From Strongylocentrotus droebachiensis (Eukaryota; Echinodermata; Echinoidea; Camarodonta; Strongylocentrotidae), in NCBI GenBank assembly GCA_035222895.1, contig JAVYIG010006591.1, positions 51,186 through 115,185 of the forward strand: 64,000 nt of DNA. The letters are read 5' to 3'. Below, one piece after another: positions 32,123 through 45,100 of the stretch. The notes below the pieces were generated by a model. It ran no database searches. It saw only the letters and a program-made list of their open reading frames with translations, and was not told the DNA's origin. Position numbers and translations under genes: made by a program. The stretch's first letter is position 1; every line of letters begins with the position of its first letter.

Positions 32123-33940
32123 TGGGTTAAAAAAACGACCATTTTCAAGAAAAAGGATATTTTTTCAAAATCCTGATATACGCAATTAGGAGTATTTTTC
32201 TAGATCCCGACTCCGAAATAAAAGCTGGTCGGGAAGCCGGTTGTCTTGGACGTAATATACGTCAACTTGCTAATGTAAAAACACACGAAGCCCATAATAT
32301 ATGCTTCCTGTACCAGCATGTGACCTGCTTGTTTACGACAACAAATATGGTCAATATGGTCAAGTTATATATGGCTGCATCTGATGACGTCCCAGCGATA
32401 AAGATGTGTCAGCTTCCGGGTCAGCTAAATTCCCAAAGGGGGGGGGGGGGGGGGGTGGGGGGGGTGGGGGGGGCTTTCTACTCATGTACTATACTTGCTG
32501 ATTTTTGTCTTCGGGCTCACGCCCATATAGGTTACCCCTGACCTAATGTTCATTTTCTTAAAACAAAACATTACTACACTATAGGCACGATGAAAGTCAT
32601 ATTTTGAAAATATGTGATTTTCCATCCCAATTCCAAAATAAAACCAGACCGTTAACGTTGACAATTTTCTGAGGATCCATGGCCAGGGACCCACGGCTTT
32701 TTATTGATAGGCTATTCAATATTATTACAGTTTCTTCATAAAATTGTATTCTATTTCAATAGAATTCTAATTCATGCCAATTCTAATTTCTGGGCTTAGG
32801 CCCATAAAGGCCCACCTGGCCAAATTTTCAATTTCTAAAAATACTTGAATATATTTCCATCAAAACGCTAGGCACGATGAAAGTCGCGTTTTTGCCCTGC
32901 TATTTGGACTATATACCCAGATCACGAACATTTCCCCTGACTATAGAAAATGTTTGGAGTTTAAATCTCTGATTTCCAGATCTGTTTCATCATCAATGTT
33001 ATGGGTTTCGCTTCTAGAATTGAAATTGATCATTGTAATTTTGTGTTATTTTGTATACACTGCATGTACTGTCTATAAAATAGATAAAATTTGAAATATA
33101 ATTCCTTTTTTCAAAGAAATGACCTATGCTGGCTGTGCATATTATTTGGAAGTGTTTATAATTAGTATTGCTTCTCCATTGAAATAATTTGTTTACATTG
33201 TGCATTTTACATCCGAAGCGCAACTTTTGATCTATTTTATATTGTCAACAACTTAAATGGTAATCCATATCGCACTCCAAATTACCGAGGGGTTACTATT
33301 TTAAAATATTTGTTTAGTACACTACTTGTGTGGAAAAAAACCACGCGAAATCCCCATTTGGAGTGTATTTTGGCTTCAGAAGAAATCCTCGTTTAGGGGG
33401 TGTCTGGAAAACCTGTGGTCACGCATGCTGACATTATTTCTATGAGACCCCTGGGTATAGGCAGCCAGAGACGGACACTGAGATCGAGCTAGATTCTGCT
33501 CATGACTTAAGGAATGGTAAGTGTCAAAGTACAGTCTGTACCTGCAGACTACTCCTCGACGCGGACCCGCTGGAAATAATACAGTTTCGTGACAATGATG
33601 GCGCTAGACTAACTGCATGACATGCATGAGAGAGGATTTTTACATCACACTGCTGAAAATGAGTTGAGAATTTATGTATGGTTTACATTGATGCAACAAT
33701 TAATATTTTCCTTCTATTTCCTACTTTTAATAATAACAAAATATGCCGAAATATATCATAGTGTATAAATGTGTTATCAATCATTTATTTAAATTTGGAA
33801 TAGAGAAGAATAATTTTGTTTTAAATACATTTTGAATGTATGAAAATTATAGCTAACAAAATTATTTGTTCCTGTCTTCCCTAATTATTCATGATTAAGA
33901 TACAAACTTCGTGTCACTGACAACTTGTAGGATTTCATGT
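32123..33940. other. Intergenic, no gene recognised
   Basis: Contains a G-rich run (32440-32472) and two related segments with AGGCACGATGAAAGTC (about 32584 and 32871). Confidence 0.55.
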
Positions 33941-33942
33941 TT

Positions 33943-34205
33943 AGCATCATCATCATCATCATCATCATGCAGCATCATCATCATTAACATCGTCATCATC
34001 ATCATCATCAACATCATCATCATCATCATCAGCATCAGCATCATCATCACCATCATCATCATCAACATCATCATCAACATCATCATCATCATCATCAACA
34101 TCATCATCATCATCAACATTAACATCGTCATTAACATCGTCATTAACATCATCATCATCATCATCATCATTAACATCGTCATTATCATCACTATTATTAT
34201 CATTA
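33943..34205. repeat. (ATC)n microsatellite
   Basis: ATC/AAC triplet array of about 260 bp. Ile-, Met- and Asp-rich open frames on both strands are translation artefacts. Confidence 0.92.
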
Positions 34206-35690
34206 TTATAATATAATTGTTCTCCCGTTATCATAATGAATTGCATGAAATTGTATACAGAAAAAAAGAGAGAGAGAGGGGGGGGTGGGTGGGGGAGAAT
34301 CTGAGACACTCCTTGCTGACCTATGACTGTTTGTACTCACTCCTGAATTCGTTGAATTCCAGTTCGATGTTCTTCAGAAATTGTAAACACTCATGATTGT
34401 GACGTCAGGATTAGTGATTTCTTCCACATGCACTGCCTCTCAAAGTCCACATGATTATAATACAAGTAAAAAATAATCTAGCAGGCCCGCCCGCACAGTC
34501 AGAAATTACGATTTCAACAAGATTTCACAATGAAATAATAATACAACACTAACAAATAACAGATTTAGAACTAGAAGGGGGTGGGGAGAGAAGCTTGACT
34601 ATTATTGAGTTTAATTTTCTATGATAACCCCGCTCACGATATTAACTTAGTTGAAGAAATTCTTGATATCCCATGGAAGTCTAGTTTCTGGCCCTTCCTT
34701 ACTTAGAAGACGTGTAGTGGTCCACCTGCACACCCCAAATCAGGCCGAGTACGGCATCTGCAAGAATCTGCACAAAATCAATAATCGGCCTGCGGCTCAA
34801 TTACTGGCCTGTGCTCCCTTAGAAACCCAATGTGACACACCTATAGGCACTATATATGGAGAGAAAAAACTTGCCCCTTCTTATCAAATTTCATATCAAT
34901 GTGGCGCCTGAAATCCCCTGAAATCGTAGATTTTGTTTTCCTTTGCTATGTTTTTGTTTTGTTTTGTTTTGTTTTTTGTTTTTTATTGGGGGCGGGGGGG
35001 GGGGGGGGCTTTCGTCACTTGACCTGTGCCCAACCCTTTTTATAAAATATTTATAAAACCGGGATTGACCCTTTCTATATAATAATGTTAGGCAGTAAGC
35101 ACAGGTTTAAAGGGTAGGCCTACGTATCATGTAAAACAAAAAATTAAAGGCTGTTTGTAAGTGCGACATGTTCATTAAAGTCCACTCAAACTTACTACCA
35201 CTTTCAATAGAAGCAGAAAAATCAAACAAACCAATACAAAAGAGTCAAATTCGGCTAACTATTAAGAAAAAAATGAATTTTTAATGAAACGAAAAACTTT
35301 CTAAATCACAAGACAAATTGGCAACTCATTCGTGAGTCTGGTACGTCATTGCCTCACTGCCTCACTGCCCCACTGTCTACCACCACTAATTATTGTTTTC
35401 TGTATAGGGCCTAGTATTGATAATATAAATTTCCAAGTTTCCCCCGAAAAAATCTTATTTCCTCACACCAGCATCCAAGTTATATTGATAATAATATGTC
35501 TTGGTGTGGATGCACTAATAAAGAGCAAACAAGTTTTTATTTGTTATAAGAGGACTGTTAGCGTACAAAATATAAACTAGGATAGATGGGAATAGTCTGC
35601 ATCGGCTCAGACGCTTTTGCTCTTTGTTGACATAAACATGCATGCATCATTGATTATGTAGATCGCGAACTTTATACGAGTTTTGTGTAC
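34206..35690. other. Intergenic region upstream of the WSB gene
   Basis: Contains (GTTTT)n at about 34960 and a short CACTGCCT tandem at 35350. No gene recognised. Confidence 0.55.
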
Positions 35691-35699
35691 AACGTCGCC

Positions 35700-35710
35700 G
35701 CGCATGCGCA
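35700..35710 (+). promoter_or_regulatory. NRF1-like palindromic site in the WSB promoter
   Basis: GCGCATGCGCA, the classical NRF1 half-site palindrome, lies in a locally CpG-enriched, TATA-less stretch about 450 bases upstream of the start codon. Confidence 0.5.
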
Positions 35711-36162
35711 TCGTGCAAACACTCGATTATTACTACACGTACTGTACACATTCACGCTAAACGTGTGATTGTGTTCGATTAAAGTCGGCATATTTTGCTG
35801 TCCTGTTGATCAATTCAGAATATACAGCGGAATTTTTGACGTGGTGGTAACATTTGATTCAAGTCGTATTTAGTGCCCTATTGTTGGGCCTTCTCTTAAT
35901 CTTTATCCATTTGTTTTCTTCCTGGCCCGTCGTTGATCTTACTCTCTATCGAAATTTAAACAACCGACCAACAACAACAACACATAGCCGAGCTGCGTGG
36001 ACAGCGAGGACATGCGCCTGCATTTTGTGCATGCCAACCGTTTGATCTGAGTTGAGCTGAGGGACGTCACTTGCTTGTCATTTTGTTGCATTTTGCCATT
36101 TAGCCGGTAATTTTGCTTGATTTAATTCGCGTGAGAATTCAAGATTCCCGTCTGATATTGGA

Positions 36163-36199
36163 ATGGGTACTTTCCAGAACACTTCTTTGGAAGATATTG
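36163..36199 (+). CDS. WSB1: WSB exon 1 (start codon)
   Basis: MGTFQNTSLEDI plus one base, then the donor GTAAGT. It joins exon 2 as EDI-A-KAS. The start context is TTGGAATGGG. This is the least certain exon, being short and not conserved enough to check by eye, but the phase fits. Confidence 0.75.
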
Positions 36200-39100
36200 G
36201 TAAGTTAGCCCGTACCGTAGACTATTCCGTAATGCGTACATGTAGGCCCCTAAAGTTGTTGCATTTTAATTTCTTGAGAATTTATTTCTTTTGAAATTTG
36301 AGATGAAGAAAAGAGTAGGATTCTAATTTCTAGGCAATGCTAGCTTTAACTCTAGGAGTAGGAATGGTTTTGATTAACCTAGTGTAGATTTCTAGGCCTA
36401 ATGCCAAATTATGGAGCTTGATCCCATCCTTTGCAAAGGATGGGATTGGGATCGAGCTCTAATTGTTGTAGGCCTAGCCTAGTCTGGTCTAACTTTATAG
36501 TCCTTAAACAGTGTTAAAACTGGCAATGAATGGATTGGACATCAGAAAAAAACATTGTCTGTTTATGGAGGATTATTATAATTAATATCTTTTGATGGAG
36601 AGGAAGGAGAAGAAGCATGAAGAAAAGGAAAAGAAGGAGGAGGAGAAGAGGAAGGAATTGGAGAAGAAGAAAAAGAGGAAGGAGGAGGAATGAAAATAAT
36701 AGTGAGTGGCACTGTAAGACTAAGAGTAAGAGGAGGTGTTGTTTACTGCACATGTATCAATGTTGAATGTTCTATGCACTTCTATATTTACGCAAGGTCA
36801 GGAAGAACACTGTGATACTGTAGTCTAAATAATGATCTAGACTAGACATACAATAAACTACGGTAGGCCTACATTACTTGTCCCAGAACTTTGAAATGAC
36901 ATAAAACTTTCAAAATATTGACCTGCATTCACAAAATGTGAAGAAGCGCAAAGTTTGTTTATGCGCAGAGTTTATTCCAGTTGCAATTAATTCAACCTGC
37001 TCTGACACACTGTCAGACACAAACCATGGCATTGACACCAAAGAGAGAAAAAAGAGAAAGAAAGAAATTAATATTAAAAAGAAAAGCGTTGGTGATAAAA
37101 AAGTTAGTTCTTGACTGATTGCCATTACAAAAAAACAATGGATGTGGGTAGTACGTGTACATGTGACTCGACATTCCGTGTTATCAAGAGTAGGCCTATA
37201 ACTGAAGTATTTTAAGGTTCATTTAGAGACTAGTAGAAAGGTATTGCTGATTTTGCCATGTACATTTTGGAGGGGAGAGGTATTATAAAACTCTAATGTG
37301 ATATGATGATAGATATGAACCCTTTCCAATCTTGTCTGTAATTATAAGTCGATATAAAATTTAGATACAGTGTACAGTACTCTATATACATGTAAGTACA
37401 TGTTCATTGTGAATTGGCATATTTACAGATGATGAGTTTCCTTTTCCATACAACATTACGTACATGTAGCTGTACAAACAAATTCCAATATTTCTTCATT
37501 AAAAATAAAAGGTTCAATTAAAAATATACTGTACATGTACATTGTACACTGTTCAAGTAGACCCCTACATGTATACACAATTTACATGTAGATGTACCTG
37601 TACATGTACTGTATATTATTGTGTCATATAGTAAATGCTTAAACCAAGTATCTCTTTGCTTAAACTGTATTCAATTCATTGCATACACTGTAGTAAATAC
37701 AATTGTGAATGTGTGTGCAAGCGAGTGAGTGAGTGAGTGCTCATTGACCTACATGTACCCATACGAGAGGATTTTTCCCTTTGGAAAGACTCCATTGAAT
37801 GGAAGGAGCCATAGAAAAGGAGGTGGGAGCAAATACTCTCCACCCATTGGTTGATTTTTAAGGTGTGTGTGCTGTGTGTGTGTGCTGTGTAATCTAATCC
37901 GGTCTCTCCATTGATGGACTAACAGTGTTATGGAAGTCTTCAATTTCAGACCCTGGTTTTTGTTGATTGTGGCCTGAAACACTGGGTGTGCTTTTGAAAT
38001 ATTTACGTGTAGATTGGAGAATGGAGATGTAATGCACATTAAATAGCTTGAATGCTAAGGTTGTACCATATCCAAGTAAACTTAAGTACATACTGTACAC
38101 ATATGAACAATGTAATAATAGACATTTTATTGATGGCCAGTGGCCACATGTTCATGTACATGTACAATATGTAAATTTACAGGTACCAGTATTTCAAGTA
38201 TTCATTGCAGCCACTTATAGCCATTACTATGGCCATGGCATTGTGCAGAACAACTTTCATGTATTACATTGTATTTTGTAGGCCTACATAAGTGTACATG
38301 TAACTGTGTTCTTTTCTTCTTCTTTTTTTTAATTTTTAAAAAGTAAAATAACTTTGTGTAGCCAATCATTGGTGAATTTTCAGGATCTAATTCAGCCAAG
38401 TTCAGGGAAGAAAGACCCTGGACACCCAGATGAAGAAAACAAAACGTTATCAACATTTATAGTAATGTACATGTACAATATTAAACACAGATAATTATGG
38501 CTGGTATATAAACTACAGTAGGCCTACATGTACTGTGTATTGCACACTTGAACAAGTCAACGACGTGCAGGCCAGCATGTTTCCAATGGCCTGATTTTAG
38601 TTGAGTGTGCAGAACCACTCAGACACAGGAGGACCTACATGTACAGTTTCAGATTACAGTGTAAAGTCACTCTGTACAAGCTGATTGGTTCTCATGCCCT
38701 CTTAATGATAAGAAACCATGTCTGTGGTAGTGTGCAAACATATAACTTTGTTTGACTGGACTTTAAAGGTAGGCGTTACTACTGCAGCTAGAAGGGATTA
38801 GACCACACAGCGAGCCATCGAGGTCACTGTGACAGGTGGCTATCTCATTAACTCAGCTCTCATTTAACATAAGAAAAAGAGGATCATGGGGGACCAACAG
38901 GCACCGATTTGGGAAGTTTTCTATATAGAGGGAGCAAGTAGCTACAAGTAGGACAGTGTGCCTTTAAGGCTGTAGCAGCACATATTACTAAGCATAACAT
39001 AGCAGCAAGTCCTAGCAACTATGATCTATAGTAAATGTATACATGTACCTGTATTAACTGAAGTAGCAAGAATTCATGTACCGGTACATGTACATGTAGT

Positions 39101-42100
39101 CTATTGGACATGAAGATTTTGCAGCTTTAGAGCTACTTTATTTGACGAAGAGGCTGCTGCATGTAGCTAGAAAATCAGAGACATCAGTGTCCTTTTTTTT
39201 TATCCACAAAGAATAACGTGATATTTGAAGGTTGAAACTTCTTTAAGTATGAAACATGTTAAAAATTTTGGACAGAAAGAAAAATGTACCGGTAGATCTC
39301 CTCCAATCCAGATGAAAAACTCACAGGAGATAAGGAGGGGTAGACTGGGATGGTATTGTTATGTGGTTAGAATGACAGAATCCATTGGCTTCAGAGAGCA
39401 ATGAACCAGGTTGTGGGCCCAGAAACCCTGTGACAGAACTTGCAAGACCTGGAAGGACACACTAGATAAAGACATAAGAGCATGTGGCCTCATCAAGGCA
39501 GATGCTGAAGACAAGAAGGCTGGGAGAAAGGCCATAAAGAAAATGAAACATTTGCGATTTATCCACATACAGTACATGTAGTGTGGGAAAGATGGTTAAA
39601 TGATGATAAAGATGACACCAGGGGGCATTTCACAAACTTGCGACAAATGACAGTTTTTGTTATAAGCTATTGAAATCTTTGCTTCTGATTGGTTATCAGC
39701 AGATTTGTCACCGATTTTAGTCAATTGTCATTGAAAAAAGGCTTTGTGAAACGGGTCCCAGGAATAACCTTGTTATTTACCTTCTCTATTTTGTACCTGC
39801 ATGTAGCCAAGGCCTCTGTGATCACTGAGCTTGAGAACACGGTCCAGCAGCGTGAAGTCCTACCTTCGTTCCATACCACTAGGTCTGCTCCAGAGACGTG
39901 GTCTGTAGCCTTCGCACCCGATCAATCCTACTTTGCCTGGTCTTGCGGCAATCGTATCGTCAAACTCATTCCATGGGACAAGGAAAAGCAGAACATGTGA
40001 GTACAGTAGGAAGTTTTGCCAGTACTCGTGTTGATATTTATGCTTTTATGAGGGAAAATAGAAACTGTTACTACATGTACATGTACAGTATGTGTAACCG
40101 AAGAGGCTTCTTTCGATGCTGTCTTGCTTTATATACATTGTACAATATGGATGTAAATAATAAATATCTGTATGTACATGTACAGTAAGTGTACATGCAG
40201 GAGAGTAAAACAAACTTCAAGAGCTGAATATAATTGTCATCAGGCTCATGGAAATTGTTTTCTCCTTGTAGTCTCATATTATGTTATTAGTATGAGGCTA
40301 CTCTTACATACATAATTAGGCATTTTTTTCATGAATTTTCCACATACCCGTACTAAAAGTAGATATGCCAGTTCTCTTAAAGGTAGGCGTTACTACTGCA
40401 GCTAGAAGGGATTAGACCACACAGCGAGCCAACAAGGTCACTGTGACAGGTGGCTATCTCATTAACTCAGCTCTCATTTAACATAAGAAAAAGAGGATCA
40501 TGGGGGACCAACAGGCACCGATTTGGGAAGTTTTCTATATAGAGGGAGCAAGTAGCTACAAGTAGGACAGTGTGCCTTTAATATGCAAATATAGAGTTAC
40601 CATAGCAATGCTTCTAACAAATACCATGCACTTTTTTTAGATTGAGATTGCCTCTTACATGTACATCCTTCAAAACTATGACTAACTGTGAAATATAGCC
40701 TCCACATCGGGTCATTTTGTTGCTTCATTTATATTTATTTATTATAGTTTTATTTTAACAGGGTGGTCTCATTCAAGTTCATTTCTGAACCTGCTCTCCC
40801 AGAGAGCCCTGCATTCACATAAAAAACATGTACAATAATAACATGAATTCAAAACATACATAAGTCTATCCAACCAATTGCATCTACATGTACATGTACA
40901 TGTACTTTCTCTTCTTCAGCTATAATGACCGAGACAACGACCAGAACAACAATGCCGATGATCCTACAGTGAACAATGCCACCACCCCAAGGAACATCAT
41001 CACTATACAATGTAAAGACCTCGTCAGGTCGCTAACGTTTGGTACCTCTGTCCCTGATAAGAAGTCTCAACGAAGCAGTGTTTCATATCGTCTGTTCGGC
41101 TTCCCGGAGGTGCTTGACAATGCCGTCATATTGGCCATCGGGCTCAAGAACGGCAAGATCAAGACCTACAACGTCAATAGCGGTAGGTCATATAGTATTA
41201 ATGACTGCTTTGAGAGAAATAGTTGTTTTATTACGCTCAAGGGAAGGTTAGAATTGTGCTATTACCCGAGGCGTGCCGAGGGGAATAGCCCAATTGTAAC
41301 CTTCCCGAGAGCGTAATAAAACAACTATTTCTCGAATATTAAAGCAGTCATTAATACTTTTATATGCCAAAAAAAAATAGACTAAAAAATAAAAAATAAA
41401 AAAACTTTTGTCGAAGATGAGATTCGAACTCTTGCGTACAAAAGGTGATGTAACTAAAGTCAGCGCCTTAGCCCGCTCGGCCATCGCGCTCTGTTAAATA
41501 CATAGTAGTTTTTTCTTATATATACATTAAAATGGATTGAAAACGGTTTCGAGTGGAGGATGCTTCGCGGCTGCTCCATATAAACAGGCCCTTCTTTTAC
41601 TTTTGCAATGCATATTGGCACGAATTTAGATCAAGATCTATCGGCAGATGTTGTTTTTTTGTTTTTGGAAGTTTATTTTCGTCTTCATGTCAACAATGCA
41701 AGATAAAATTGTCGGTAAGATCGATCGAGATTCAATTGTATTGAAATTGCCGACCAATTTTTCGCACACGTACGCGGTATCCTCGATCGCTCAGACCATT
41801 TTTTAACATGTAAACCTATGGGGTAACCATGGAGACTGAACTATTTTCCCAATAACCATGGTTATTGGGAATTTTACAGAAATAGTTGAAGTTTATGAAT
41901 GCAATTCGACCAATCAGATGGCTGGATTTCTTAAGTGAGGTATATAATATTATATATTGACTGCTATGAGAGGTATATTGTCTCTTAATAATAATATGGA
42001 TATTTATATAGTGCCGGTATTCGCCAGGCTCTGACGCTCATGGTGCTTTACACATATTACCCTGGTTATAGCCGAGCTGCCAAAGTAACTAGCGCTCAAG

Positions 42101-45100
42101 CATATCAGGTACCCATTTACACCTGGGTGGAGAGTGGCAAATGTAGATTAATGTCTTGCCAAAGGACATTGGTGACAAAGCGAGACTTGAACCCTGTACC
42201 TTGTGATCTGCAGTCGGGTGACTTATCCACTAGACCACAACACCTCTACCTCTTTATAGGCCTCTCTCAGAAGAAATTCTTTCTTGAATTCATTATTGAG
42301 ATTTAGTAGCTGAGATGATGTTAGAAGTGAACTCCATGTACAAGTGGCACTAAAGACTGGCACTTTTGCCCAGTCGCACAAAGATTTGCAACTTATCGCA
42401 ATTCATTTTCTCAATATTGTGTCAGTGACAAAATGAAAATAGGAAGTTTTCGCAAACTCATTGCAGACGGAGAATCTGCGGTTCGTGTGCAAAATCGAGA
42501 AGCTACTATAGTAACAGCGGTGTGACCGCTGAGGTACTGAAATCCAGAACAGGTTTTGGCCAAATCTATGGGCGTTCTCAATGACGCCCCAAGTGAATCA
42601 AGTGCCTCGATACAAACTATTTCATTCACCTGATAAGAATAATACGGCCGTAACCCTGAGTGCTCTGCGTTGTAGAAGGTCTGTCCGTCGCTAAGCGAAA
42701 ACTTGCTAATGTGACCCTTTAAAGCTTACAAGGCAACATCCCCCCTTCCATTTAGCTGTTATGCTGAAGCTGTACTAATTTTTCATGTTTCTGTTAAAAT
42801 GACTCTATACAGGGACACGTAGTATGTATATTGAAAGTAGATATAAATCTACTTTCAATAAAAATGTACATACATTCAAAACAAGTGAATATGAACATCT
42901 TGACCTTCCATAGATTGAGATTTGTATACATGTACATGTGTCAAAGTATGGAGCCATACATGTATTCTAGAAAGTACATGCACATGTACAGCTGTGCATT
43001 TACATAAATGGCAGTGCGATGGTACCAGCATGAATTGATCTGTCAACCACACCCTTGTCCTATTTATATCTACTGTACATATAAATATCTCATGGTTACT
43101 GGTATTATTCTGCCTGATTTATTTTCCCTCATTTTTGTTGTTGTCACTTGTCAGCTAATAAAACATTAGGGTCATCAGTGTTGTTGAATTGTGCAATCTG
43201 AGCTTTTATAGAAGAAAACAAATGGAAAGCTGTCCTTATAATGATTATTATATTATTTAGTCTGCAAGAAATTATATAAAATGGTTAAATGAAATGAGGA
43301 AATGATATTGCTAAAGCTATGATGTTAGAACTAGAAGTATGGAGTAAGATTTCTAGAGCAGACAGACAAAGGTACATGTTTGACTATGGAGAGGATAAAA
43401 ATGATCAGCAATGGGGAGATGTATTATGATAACAAATATAAGGCAACCTGATGTGCCTCACATTGTTAATACACATGCTCATGTAGTTAAAATAGAATGC
43501 TTGTCTGATGAGCTCACTGCATGTACACTGTAGGTGTCATTCGACCTTGAATTGCATGGTATTTCAATTCCAGACACAGCATGGATTATTTAGCAATTAA
43601 AGGGACTTTGGAACATTGTTCAGATGAGAGAAAATGGTGCTAAGGTACACACATTGTACATGACTGCAATGCTAGATGTACAATTAAAGACATGTGAAAG
43701 TTTGTGTGAAAACAAACCATTATAATGATACAAATTTGGAAAAACTGATCTGATCGATTCCTTAATTCTCCCAACTATATTATTTAATTACATTTTAGGT
43801 GAATGTAAATCATCACAAAGCAATGCGTTAGCTCTATATTCCAGACATTTACAATGTACATGTACATGTAGGTGTTGAAAGATTTTTAAAAGCCTTCTTT
43901 ATGTCTTATTTTCATGGAAAAGCGGTTGGGAAAATTCATGAACGGTTGGAAGAATTTACTGTTAATTTTGTCGCACAGTGATGTGTACTGTACTGTTACA
44001 TCAGGGAGTTCCTGGTTACATACATGTATGAAGTCAGTAAACAGGTCAGCTTTTGCAGTCTAGTAAACATAAACTGGTGACTTGCAAAAACTGCTAATCA
44101 TTAACAAATCACAATAATAGGGAGGCAAGATTAAAAAGGTATACAGCATATTGATACAACGTAATAAACACTCCACAACTGCAGTACAATGTAGCCGTGA
44201 AACATCAGAACAACAATGATAAATTGCAATCTGCGCATTGTACAACACTGCTTCCCATGATGGCAGGGCTGTGAATAGTTCATATAAATGAAATAGAGTA
44301 CCGAAGTGTGCACGTCATATTCGCTTGTCGTCCAGGTTACTGCATGGTTCTAAACCAAATCATTCAAGCAATGAGCTGGAGCAGGGCGAATTCAGTGTTT
44401 GGGGCTGAATGCCCATGAACTGTTTTCTTATGAGATTGAAGTATTTTTGTATATGTAGCAGAATCATATGCCTGTACTTTTCCATATTGAAAAGATTTGT
44501 TGTGGGTGTTCAAAGTCTAAAACTCTTACATATTACATAATATACATAAGTAGGTCAAGACATGGCATCCATGCAAATAGAGAGATGATGTCATTAGTAA
44601 TATAGTCAGAAGGATCTTCGCTTCAATCAAAAGGAATGTTGGTATAAACATTGCCTGCAGAATTCTCGTTTTGAACCAAAATATTGACAGTTGTACATGT
44701 ACAGTGTACACACAAGATTACTGCTTAAAGGTAAAGATAAGTTTTGGAAATGCCCCCCTCTCAAAAAATGAAATGGAAGCTCTTATTACCAATCATGTGA
44801 AAGAATATGTTTTGACTAAATACGTGATGATACAAATTTTGCCGAGAAACCGCCTACTAATTGATATATTTGGTAACTTATTATATCTATTTGGACCTGA
44901 TAGATATCGCGCACGTGGCGCACACGTGTCGCATAGTCCCATATACAGTACACCTTTCTGTGTACAGTGCTTGTATTAAACTTTACCAAGACTGGGCCAA
45001 ATTTCTTATCATTTTGATGATTCCAGAACCTTGCAGTACACACCAATACTCAATACAATGCAATCGCACGACCATAACTGGTTTTTATCTTTAAGGATCT

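Larger units (their letters stand above)
36200..39806 (+). other. WSB intron 1
   Basis: Purine-rich tract at 36597-36700, many TACATGTA motifs (37500-38170), a T2-like MITE at 38767 and a TTTCACAAA MITE at 39621. No additional exon recognised. Confidence 0.7.

Noticed and set aside
33475..33545. Possible short exon ending ATG followed by GTAAGT
   Set aside because: It could look like a first exon, but its phase does not fit WSB exon 2 and there is no supporting coding sequence.
33895..34309. Long Ile/Met/Asp-rich ORFs
   Set aside because: Translation of the (ATC)n array.
41410..41490. Functional tRNA-Leu gene
   Set aside because: A and B boxes are good, but the acceptor and anticodon stems do not pair.
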